This document shows, one piece after another, positions 1 to 5,384 of a stretch of 13,702 nucleotides of DNA. Position 1 is the first letter of the stretch, and each line of letters begins with the position of its first letter. The stretch lies in NCBI GenBank assembly GCA_910578565.1, contig CAJTQF010000017.1:1-13702 (forward strand), written 5' to 3'. Made by a program: the position numbers and the translations under genes. The notes under the pieces are model-generated. The model was not told the DNA's origin. It saw only the letters and a program-made list of their open reading frames with translations, and did no database searches. The stretch is from an uncultured Christensenella sp. GTDB taxonomy: Bacteria > Bacillota > Clostridia > Christensenellales > Borkfalkiaceae.

Positions 1-1300
1 TTGACGTGTAGCCGCCGCCGGGGACGCTCATTAAGTCTTTGTCATAGCCGCTTAATCCAAATTCATATTCAGCCGCTTTATAGGTCTGTGTGGAATTCAA
101 GACTGTTGGTATAGCTATGCCTAACGGCTTGATTGTAAATGTAAAATATCTTACCGTCTCACTTTCTCCCGCGCCTGTATCCGGATCGCCTCTAAACTTT
201 AAACCTGCAGCAACCGCATCTGCATTCAATTCAACTTTAACGCTATATTCACCTACATCCGTCATACCTTCCGGATAGGTTATATTCATAATATTTTCAT
301 CAAACCAATCAATTTTTTCGGCAGCAACATCCGCCAAAGACAATGACGAACCGCTGTACACAGCTTCAACATTGCTGGGCTCTGCGCCACCGGAAACTTT
401 TGCCAAGTTTATATGAATTGCAGGTCTTACATCATAATAATTACTAGTATTCTGATAAATAGAACCGGATGCATTAACACAATAAGTAAAATAATAATAA
501 TTCGGAACAGAACGAAGCCAAGTATCAGGTCCTGCCCATTGAGTGGTTGAGCAACCCCATATACCGCCGTTTTTTACTTCCGCCGCAGAAGGCAAAAAAA
601 TGTTGTCTCCCATCCATTCCGATGTGTATAATTTATCGTTATTATTTGCCGTATCGTTCCTGTCCGAGCCAAACGCCAATGTTCCGGCGGGAAGGACAAA
701 ATCAGCATAACGTCCGCCGGCGGCAAAATCTTTAAGCGCAGTATATGTAGTAGGAGCAGGTTTTCCGTTAGAACTTTCGTTATTCTGATGCTTGGTATTT
801 GTAGTACCGCTCCCGCAATCGTATTCACCATAAAAATAACCTAAACCAGTATTGCCTGCATTTATTAAAGCATGCACATAACTGGTAGCATAATTATTGC
901 TTGGTGGATTTGCCGCGCCGGCAGAATAAGTCTCATCCGACCAATATACTGTACCAAACGGCGAATTTTTAACCCAAAGAGTAAGTACTGCTTTCCCGCT
1001 CGCATTAGTTGCATAAACAGGCCACCACTCTATACCGCCGAAAGTTATTGTATTGTTTCCGAATTGATTAGCCTTTATGGTTGCCCCGTCTTTAATGGCC
1101 TTATTCATTTCAAAAATATTGTCGTATCCGGCAGCTCTCGCCAAAGCATCGAGTTCATTATCTGAAACAGGCAAATTACTTGCTGCTGTTGCCGACTTTA
1201 TTTCATTTTCAGGCAAAGCAAAAGTTATACCGAGAGCGACCGTTACAGCGCACAATAACGCCAATATTGCCGTTAATAAATTTCTGCTTTTAATTTTCAT
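1..1300 (-). CDS. Secreted surface protein with DUF6273-like domain (C-terminus beyond window)
   Basis: An open frame of 433 codons runs from the ATG at 1300 to the left edge with no stop. The start is supported by AAAGGAG six bases upstream (1307-1313). Residues 1-40 are a signal peptide: basic MKIKSR, a hydrophobic stretch, then small residues around ATAAS. Residues about 80-300 resemble the DUF6273 domain of Firmicutes surface proteins: FGGIEWWPVY near the start, NIFLPSAAEV at 233, DTWLRS at 259, VRPAIHINL at 291. Residues about 310-433 look like immunoglobulin-like or MBG-like surface repeats (VYSGSSLSLADV, MTDVGEYSVKVEL, then a second unit from IAIPTV). The likely role is an extracellular or wall-associated protein; the ligand is unknown. 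The protein probably continues for many residues and could carry an anchor. The domain call comes from remembered motif patterns, not a profile search. Confidence 0.8.
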   Translation of the reverse strand, partial: MKIKSRNLLTAILALLCAVTVALGITFALPENEIKSATAASNLPVSDNELDALARAAGYDNIFEMNKAIKDGATIKANQFGNNTITFGGIEWWPVYATNASGKAVLTLWVKNSPFGTVYWSDETYSAGAANPPSNNYATSYVHALINAGNTGLGYFYGEYDCGSGTTNTKHQNNESSNGKPAPTTYTALKDFAAGGRYADFVLPAGTLAFGSDRNDTANNNDKLYTSEWMGDNIFLPSAAEVKNGGIWGCSTTQWAGPDTWLRSVPNYYYFTYCVNASGSIYQNTSNYYDVRPAIHINLAKVSGGAEPSNVEAVYSGSSLSLADVAAEKIDWFDENIMNITYPEGMTDVGEYSVKVELNADAVAAGLKFRGDPDTGAGESETVRYFTFTIKPLGIAIPTVLNSTQTYKAAEYEFGLSGYDKDLMSVPGGGYTS

Positions 1301-1326
1301 AATCTTCTCCTTTAACCTTCTTCACC

Positions 1327-1351
1327 TGCCGCCGACCTATGGACGGCGGCA
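1327..1351 (-). promoter_or_regulatory. GC-rich hairpin in the 5' leader of the surface protein gene
   Basis: TGCCGCCG (1327-1334) pairs perfectly with CGGCGGCA (1344-1351), and CC/GG inside the loop can add two pairs. It sits about 14 bases upstream of the ribosome site of the surface gene and is not followed by a U-run on the minus strand, so it is not a terminator. It may affect translation or mRNA stability. Confidence 0.5.
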
Positions 1352-1374
1352 AGTTTAAGAGAGGTTCTCTGCAC

Positions 1375-1386
1375 CCGCTTGCGCGG
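1375..1386 (-). promoter_or_regulatory. Small GNRA-capped hairpin in the same leader
   Basis: On the minus strand the order is CCGC, then GCAA, then GCGG: a four-pair GC stem closed by a GNRA-type tetraloop. A further small hairpin (AGAGA-ACC-TCTCT, roughly 1358-1370) lies between it and the start codon. Together with the hairpin at 1327-1351 these give a compact structured 5' untranslated region. I do not recognise a known riboswitch class. Confidence 0.4.
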
Positions 1387-1419
1387 ATATCAGATGACGT
1401 GGTTTAAAAAAATTGCAAC

Positions 1420-1480
1420 AAAAAAAGTGTGGCTCCGAAGAGACACACCTGCTATGTAGTATCTCTTACGGTTACCACAC
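1420..1480 (-). terminator. Intrinsic terminator inside the surface-gene leader (attenuator)
   Basis: Read on the minus strand: GTGTGG (1480-1475) pairs CCACAC (1432-1427), CGG (1471-1469 on the plus strand) pairs CCG (1435-1437), and AAGAGATAC (1467-1459) pairs GTGTCTCTT (1446-1438) with one G-U pair. The hairpin is followed directly by seven T (1426-1420). No minus-strand gene lies upstream, because fakB reads the other way, so this terminator can only act on a transcript that starts in the 1.5-1.75 kb region. It would end either a free-standing RNA or the leader of the surface gene. Confidence 0.75.
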
Positions 1481-1706
1481 CTTACTTACAATATCTTTAA
1501 CCCAAAAAAACAACACTAAAATGCTAAGGGCACACAATTATTTTTTTCAAGTCAAGAACTGAGTCAAGAGATACACAATGCTAATATTGCGTTCCTTTAC
1601 TCGAATAAAAAAATAAATTGTGTATACAAACCTTTAAAAAAATAAAGTATTGTATTTTTGGATAAGAAACTGCTCCTTATAATGATATTGATAAGTAAAA
1701 TGTGGT
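1420..1706 (-). ncRNA. Predicted leader RNA or small RNA of about 290 nt, switch-like
   Basis: A strong minus-strand promoter (1713-1741) predicts a start near 1706, and the terminator at 1420-1480 predicts an end near 1420. No coding frame with a credible ribosome site lies between. Four arms can pair in competing ways. Arm 1 ATACACAAT (1625-1617) pairs arm 2 ATTGTGTAT (1579-1571). Arm 2 GTATCTCTT (1574-1566) pairs arm 3 AAGAGATAC (1467-1459) perfectly. Arm 3 pairs arm 4 GTGTCTCTT (1446-1438) in the terminator. Arm 1 also has a second partner, AATTGTGT (1539-1532). This is the usual logic of a transcription attenuator controlling the surface gene at 1300. It could instead be a separate small RNA. 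I do not recognise a known family. Confidence 0.5.
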
Positions 1707-1712
1707 ATCGTG

Positions 1713-1741
1713 ATTATAACACAGCATTTTTAAAATTACAA
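1713..1741 (-). promoter_or_regulatory. Sigma-A promoter for the leader RNA and surface gene
   Basis: The -35 box is TTGTAA (1741-1736), followed by a 17-base spacer and a -10 box TATAAT (1718-1713). A TG one base upstream (TGTTATAAT) makes it an extended -10. The predicted start is near 1706, which gives about 400 bases of leader before the surface-gene ATG. Confidence 0.7.
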
Positions 1742-1764
1742 GAGTTTTTGACAAATTTTTTAAA

Positions 1765-1803
1765 ATTGTGCTTATCCACAATGTCGGACACAATATGTTG
1801 TGT
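1765..1803. promoter_or_regulatory. Two adjacent dyads with TTGTG/CACAA half sites
   Basis: ATTGTG (1765-1770) and CACAAT (1777-1782) form one dyad with a six-base centre. ACACAA (1788-1793) and TTGTGT (1798-1803) form a second with a four-base centre. They lie between the divergent promoters of the leader RNA and fakB, a natural place for an operator. The centre of the first dyad contains TTATCCACA (1772-1780), which matches the DnaA-box consensus. Regulator unknown. Confidence 0.4.
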
Positions 1804-1843
1804 TTCTTTGTCTCGGTCATTGAAAGATAAATAATAGATTTTA

Positions 1844-1873
1844 TTGACTTATTGCCGCATTTTATTATATAAT
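1844..1873 (+). promoter_or_regulatory. Sigma-A promoter of fakB
   Basis: TTGACT (1844-1849), an 18-base spacer, then TATAAT (1868-1873). The predicted start is near 1880, just at a small hairpin GCTTG-GTG-CAAGC (1880-1892). The leader is about 36 bases. Confidence 0.7.
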
Positions 1874-1915
1874 TGGAATGCTTGGTGCAAGCATTAACTT
1901 TTCAAGGAGAAACTT

Positions 1916-2788
1916 ATGAAAACTGCAATTATGACCGACAGCAACAGCGGCATAACACAAAACGAGGCAAAAGAGATGGGAATTTATGTAGTTCCTATGC
2001 CCGTACTTATTGACACTGAAGAATTTTTTGAAGATTTAACTATTTCGCAAGAACAATTTTACGAAAAACTGAAAGCGGACGCGCAAGTTTCAACGTCGCA
2101 ACCCAACCCCATTAACGTGGGTGAACTGTGGGACAAGGCTCTTGAAACTGCGGACGAAGTTGTTTACATACCTATGTCAAGCGGACTTTCGGAAACCTGT
2201 CACACTCTTCAGCACTTTGCCGAGACGGAAGAAAAATACAAAGGCAAAGTTTTTGTAATTGACAATCAAAGAATTTCAATTACGCAAAGACAAAGCGTTT
2301 TAGACGCGTTAAAACTTGCCAAAGAAGGCAAAAGCGGCAAAGAAATTGCAAAATGGTTGCTTGATACAAAATTGACGGCAAGTATATATATAATGGTAGA
2401 CACCCTTAAATACCTTAAAAAAGGCGGCAGGCTTACCCCCGCCGTTGCCGCAATAGGAACGCTGTTTCATATTAAGCCTGTGCTTCAGATTCAAGGTTTT
2501 AAACTTGACCAATATGCTAAGGTTACAAAACTTTCCGCAGCCAAAAAGACAATGATAGACGCTTTGAAAAAGGATCTTGAAACAAGATTTAAAGCGGAAT
2601 ACGAAGCCGGCAAAATGATAATTTCAATAGCGCATACGGAAAATTTTGCCGAAGCCGAAAAATTCAAAACGGAGCTTCAAGAAGTATTCCCTAATCTTAA
2701 AATGAAATTTGTCGACCCGCTTTCATTGAGTGTTTCCTGTCATATAGGTCCCGGCGCATTGGCTTGCGCTTGTATGATTGAATATTAA
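1916..2788 (+). CDS. DegV/FakB family fatty acid-binding protein
   Basis: The 290-residue product has the length and motif order of DegV-domain proteins. In Firmicutes these (FakB) bind a fatty acid and present it to the kinase FakA for entry into phospholipid synthesis. Visible motifs are DSNSGI at 8-13 (usually DSTSD), STSQP at 59-63 and SSGLS at 88-92, both in the head-group pocket, VDTLKYLKKGGR at 161-172, and CHIGPGA at 275-281 near the C-terminus. The start is fixed by AGGAG six bases upstream (1905-1909). The gene is monocistronic: own promoter at 1844-1873 and terminator at 2795-2820. No fakA (DAK-domain) gene is nearby, so the kinase partner must lie elsewhere. The protein is cytoplasmic, with no signal peptide. 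The family call is secure; the exact lipid preference cannot be read from sequence. Confidence 0.93.
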   Translation: MKTAIMTDSNSGITQNEAKEMGIYVVPMPVLIDTEEFFEDLTISQEQFYEKLKADAQVSTSQPNPINVGELWDKALETADEVVYIPMSSGLSETCHTLQHFAETEEKYKGKVFVIDNQRISITQRQSVLDALKLAKEGKSGKEIAKWLLDTKLTASIYIMVDTLKYLKKGGRLTPAVAAIGTLFHIKPVLQIQGFKLDQYAKVTKLSAAKKTMIDALKKDLETRFKAEYEAGKMIISIAHTENFAEAEKFKTELQEVFPNLKMKFVDPLSLSVSCHIGPGALACACMIEY

Positions 2789-2794
2789 AAAATC

Positions 2795-2820
2795 AACTCC
2801 GCTTTTCAGCGGAGTTTTTT
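2795..2820 (+). terminator. Terminator of fakB, possibly bidirectional
   Basis: AACTCCGC (2795-2802) pairs GCGGAGTT (2809-2816) around a six-base loop, followed by a T-run from 2815. The minus-strand gene ends at 2819, and reading that way the hairpin is followed, after GA, by six T (2792-2787), so both genes may use it. Confidence 0.85.
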
Positions 2821-3592
2821 AAAACAGTTTTTTCATAATACGACGGCTTTTGAACATTCCGTTGTAAATTATACCCACGACAAAGCAGGTCATCATTACG
2901 TAACACCATAGAAGAAAAATTATTATCGAAGCAATTTTGCCGTAAAGCATTTCGGGGTTAGCATAATTCAAATAAACAGTAAACCCAACCAAACATACTA
3001 ACCACAACATAGTAGTAAGCAAACTACCCGCCACCGCTTCTTCGGCTTTCAGTTTAAAAGGACAGGCAAATATATTCAAAACCAGCGCAACGGCGAACGC
3101 AGTTGCCGTTATAAACGTGTATGAAAATATGTCCGACAAGAAATACGGCATAATCTGGTCCAATATCCAACTGCCCGCCACCGCCATTGCCGCAATTAAT
3201 GCAATTAACAGAAATGTTGCAAAAATTAAAGCTAAGGAAGCAAGCCTTAACCTTAGTCCACCCTTCAGCTTCGGCGAATCGTATATAATTTCACCGCTGC
3301 GCCTTAAATGATAAAAAAAGTTTGTCGACGAATAAAGAGTGGTTATTAAAAGTATTATTCCCGCGCCGCTTGCCGCACCTTCCGCGGAAGATTTCAAATC
3401 TCTTAGAAACGGACTGACGCTTTCAAAAAGTTCATGTGAGAGAAATCTTTCAATATCCACGTTTCCCATAACCAAAGTCAGCCAAAGCGTAAACGGCGCA
3501 ATACTCATTATCAAGAAATATACAAGCGTTCCGGCAATCGTTGAAAAACGCTTATCGGAAAAAAATTTTAAAGTGCCGAAAAAGTCCTGCAT
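2819..3592 (-). CDS. YihY/BrkB family inner membrane protein
   Basis: The 257-residue product is an integral membrane protein with about six hydrophobic helices and the family pattern. N-terminal GTLVYFLIMSIAPF (around 21-34) follows a short cytoplasmic helix, a central SSTNFFYHLRRS lies near 88-99, and the C-terminal YGKIASIIIFLLWCYVMM matches the conserved YGxxGxxxxLLLWxY block. YihY/BrkB proteins were once called ribonuclease BN in error; their transport or envelope function is unsettled. No Shine-Dalgarno site precedes the ATG at 3592, and no upstream in-frame ATG, GTG or TTG occurs before a TAG at 3637-3635. The gene begins only about 22 bases after the T-run of the upstream terminator and I see no good promoter, so expression may depend on read-through or a leaderless message. 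Confidence 0.85.
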   Translation of the reverse strand: MQDFFGTLKFFSDKRFSTIAGTLVYFLIMSIAPFTLWLTLVMGNVDIERFLSHELFESVSPFLRDLKSSAEGAASGAGIILLITTLYSSTNFFYHLRRSGEIIYDSPKLKGGLRLRLASLALIFATFLLIALIAAMAVAGSWILDQIMPYFLSDIFSYTFITATAFAVALVLNIFACPFKLKAEEAVAGSLLTTMLWLVCLVGFTVYLNYANPEMLYGKIASIIIFLLWCYVMMTCFVVGIIYNGMFKSRRIMKKLF

Positions 3593-3613
3593 ATAACTAT
3601 TTTTTGCAATTTC

Positions 3614-3647
3614 AAAAAAAATAAGGGTATCCCGCTAAAGGATACCC
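3614..3647 (-). terminator. Terminator of the Cys/Asn-rich gene
   Basis: On the minus strand GGGTATCC (3647-3640) pairs GGATACCC (3632-3625) around a seven-base loop. It is followed by TTA and then seven or eight T (3621-3614). It lies 15 bases after the stop codon of the gene ending at 3662. Confidence 0.88.
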
Positions 3648-3661
3648 TGAATTCTGAACAA

Positions 3662-3994
3662 TTAATCGTTGTGACAGCAGGAATTGCAAAGACCGTACTG
3701 TGCGGCATAATACGCGTCAAAACATCCGCAGCCGTTACAAGTATTGCAGTTGTTTGAAACGTTTCTGTTTATTCCGAATTGTTCGCCTATCGAATTGCAA
3801 CCGCAGCCGCAACCGTTGTTGTTTCTGCCGTTGCGCCAGTTGTTGCAACCGCATGAATTACAGCCGCAGTTATTGCAACCGCAGCAATTGCGGCGCCTGT
3901 TGCGGCAACCGCAGTTGTTATTATGACAGCCGCAACCGGAAAAAAGATTTAAGAGCCCGACCCAGCCACAACAATTATTACAATGATTACACAT
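3662..3994 (-). CDS. Small cysteine- and asparagine-rich protein of unknown function
   Basis: The 110-residue product has 25 cysteines and 27 asparagines, so almost half the protein is Cys or Asn, with much Gly. Cysteines come as CC pairs, CGC triplets and CxxC units, for example HCNNCCGW near the start, CCGCNNCGC at 37-45 and GCGCGC at 61-66. A less biased segment at 68-80 (SIGEQFGINRNVS) and an aromatic patch (DAYYAAQYG at 93-101) break the pattern. No signal peptide or membrane helix is seen. A weak AAGGAA site (4010-4005) lies ten bases before the ATG. The gene is a single unit: it starts after the rubrerythrin terminator and ends at its own. Metal-binding, disulfide-rich coat and metallothionein-like roles are all possible; none can be chosen from sequence. 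The stop codon and flanking signals argue that it is a real gene rather than low-complexity sequence. Confidence 0.75.
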   Translation of the reverse strand: MCNHCNNCCGWVGLLNLFSGCGCHNNNCGCRNRRRNCCGCNNCGCNSCGCNNWRNGRNNNGCGCGCNSIGEQFGINRNVSNNCNTCNGCGCFDAYYAAQYGLCNSCCHND

Positions 3995-4056
3995 TTGTAT
4001 ATATTTCCTTATTCTTTAGATTACGCGCGAAGGTTTTCCCCCTCGTCCCATATTCC

Positions 4057-4062
4057 ATTATA
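4057..4062 (-). promoter_or_regulatory. Likely -10 element for the Cys/Asn-rich gene
   Basis: TATAAT on the minus strand, placed directly after the T-run of the rubrerythrin terminator. No good -35 box is found 17-18 bases upstream (the best candidate lies in the terminator loop), so the call rests on the -10 box and its position about 60 bases before the start codon. Confidence 0.4.
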
Positions 4063-4064
4063 TG

Positions 4065-4095
4065 AAAAGGCACGGTCATTTTGCGACCGTGCCTT
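4065..4095 (-). terminator. Terminator of the rubrerythrin gene
   Basis: AAGGCACGGTC (4095-4085 read on the minus strand) pairs GACCGTGCCTT (4077-4067), an 11-base-pair stem with a seven-base loop, followed by a short T-run (4068-4065). It lies 17 bases downstream of the rubrerythrin stop. Confidence 0.85.
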
Positions 4096-4111
4096 AAAAA
4101 TTATTTAATTA

Positions 4112-4639
4112 TTATTTGCCGAAATATCTTTTCAAAAGTCCTGCAAAACCTGCGCCGTGTCTTGCTTCATCCTTAGCCATTTCGTGAACGGTGTCGTGAA
4201 TTGCGTCATAACCCAACTGCTTTGCGCGTTTAGCAATAGCAAACTTACCTTCGCATGCGCCTGACTCTGCCGCCGCGCGGAGTTCAAGATTCTTCTTTGT
4301 TGAAGTAGTTACAACTTCGCCCAGAAGCTCTGCAAATTTTGCAGCGTGTTCAGCTTCTTCGTAAGCGTAACGTTTGTACGCTTCCGCAATTTCGGGATAA
4401 CCTTCACGGTCTGCAACTCTTGACATAGCAAGATACATACCTACTTCGGTACACTCGCCGTTGAAATGCGCGCGAAGTCCTTCAAGTACTTCTTTATCTT
4501 CAACTTGTCCGTCGCCTACGACATGCTCGCAAACATATTTGCTGTCCGCCGAAACCGGCTCAAACTTCTTTGCCTTACATACGGGACAAACTTCTACATC
4601 GTCTGCTACTATTTCACCGCAAACTACACATTTTTTCAT
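4112..4639 (-). CDS. Reverse rubrerythrin (rubredoxin domain first), peroxide-reducing
   Basis: The 175-residue product carries a rubredoxin-like iron site at the N-terminus (C4, C7, C18, C21) and then a ferritin-like diiron domain. Ordinary rubrerythrin has the opposite order. This is the reverse rubrerythrin of clostridia, which reduces hydrogen peroxide, and oxygen in some species, with electrons from NAD(P)H through partner proteins. Diiron motifs are visible: NGECTEVGMYLAMSR at 60-74, EEAEH at 94-98 and DEARH at 157-161, the last two being ExxH pairs. The start has GGAGG eight bases upstream and a promoter at 4680-4708. It is a single-gene unit with its own terminator. Control by PerR is common for this family, but I see no convincing PerR box. 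The protein is cytoplasmic and marks a strict or microaerotolerant anaerobe. Confidence 0.93.
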   Translation of the reverse strand: MKKCVVCGEIVADDVEVCPVCKAKKFEPVSADSKYVCEHVVGDGQVEDKEVLEGLRAHFNGECTEVGMYLAMSRVADREGYPEIAEAYKRYAYEEAEHAAKFAELLGEVVTTSTKKNLELRAAAESGACEGKFAIAKRAKQLGYDAIHDTVHEMAKDEARHGAGFAGLLKRYFGK

Positions 4640-4679
4640 TATAAAAACCTCCGAAAAAATTTAATATGCTTATAGAAAA

Positions 4680-4708
4680 ATTATAACACATCAAATCATA
4701 ATTATCAA
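4680..4708 (-). promoter_or_regulatory. Sigma-A promoter of the rubrerythrin gene
   Basis: TTGATA (4708-4703), a 17-base spacer, then TATAAT (4685-4680), with TG just upstream of the -10 (TGTTATAAT). The leader is about 34 bases and contains the GGAGG ribosome site. Confidence 0.75.
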
Positions 4709-4750
4709 TAAAATTTTTACCAAATTTTACCTGTCAAAATGAAATTTATT

Positions 4751-5383
4751 TCACACAAAATTAAGAAGATCCGAAAATTTCTCCGCAAAATGCGTTGCGC
4801 CCGCCGCTTCAAGCTGTGATTTGGTTCTGTATCCCCACAACACAGAAACAGATTTCAATCCTGCGTTCTTTGCCGTTTGCACGTCGGTTTCTCCGTCGCC
4901 TACAAATATGCACTCGTCGCTTTTCAGCCCTATAATTTCCATTGCCTTTATAGTTGCGGCGGGATCAGGTTTTAAGGGATATTTCCCGCTTTGCCCCAAA
5001 CATACACTGAACCCGAATTTGTACAGCAACTTATTGCAAACGTTTTCCGTCGCGCGTTGCGGCTTATTTGTAACTACCGCAAATTTGAGACCGCGCCTTT
5101 GGAGCATGTTCAAAACTTCTTCTTCGTCTTTATATAAAGTAGTAAACAAACTGTCGCTTTCATTGAATTTCTTTTCATACAGTTTATATACCTGTTCCCA
5201 CGCTTCGCCACCAACGGCGCGTTCGACCAAACTTTTTGCTCCGTTACCGACAAGTTTTGTACATTGTTCAACACTTATTTTATTAAAACCGAAACTTTCC
5301 AGACACTCGTTCAAGACATGGCAAATATCGCCGATAGTATTTAACAGCGTGCCGTCCAAATCAAAAATAATTCCTTTAACCAT
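4751..5383 (-). CDS. HAD-superfamily phosphatase, phosphoglycolate phosphatase-like
   Basis: The 210-residue product has all four HAD motifs. Motif I is FDLDGTL with nucleophile D8 and general acid/base D10; motif II is VVTNKP at 103-108; motif III is the lysine of LKPDP at 137-141; motif IV is FVGDGETDVQTAKNAG at 160-175, which binds magnesium. The helical cap between residues 15 and 85 puts it in the Gph/PGP-like subfamily, which removes phosphate from small metabolites such as phosphoglycolate. The true substrate cannot be read from sequence. Its ATG lies one base after the argS stop (TGA, one base, ATG), so it is translationally coupled to argS. No separate promoter is seen. Only a weak AT-rich dyad (4740-4753) overlaps the stop codon, so termination may be inefficient. 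Confidence 0.9.
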   Translation of the reverse strand: MVKGIIFDLDGTLLNTIGDICHVLNECLESFGFNKISVEQCTKLVGNGAKSLVERAVGGEAWEQVYKLYEKKFNESDSLFTTLYKDEEEVLNMLQRRGLKFAVVTNKPQRATENVCNKLLYKFGFSVCLGQSGKYPLKPDPAATIKAMEIIGLKSDECIFVGDGETDVQTAKNAGLKSVSVLWGYRTKSQLEAAGATHFAEKFSDLLNFV

Positions 5384-5384
5384 A

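Noticed and set aside
90..1358. Plus-strand frames inside the surface protein and its leader
   Set aside because: The minus-strand frame is continuous for 433 codons with a signal peptide, domain motifs and ribosome site; the plus frames have none of these.
1772..1780. Replication origin at the TTATCCACA match
   Set aside because: Only one DnaA-box match was found; no cluster, no AT-rich unwinding element with boxes, and no dnaA or dnaN gene nearby.
4685..4715. PerR box upstream of rubrerythrin
   Set aside because: The region is AT-rich and has a short ATAATTAT palindrome, but it does not fit the 7-1-7 PerR pattern beyond what AT-richness would give.
4740..4753. Terminator for the argS-HAD unit
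   Set aside because: TGAAATTTATTTCA is a dyad with only about five AT-rich pairs, overlapping the stop codon; too weak to call as a terminator.
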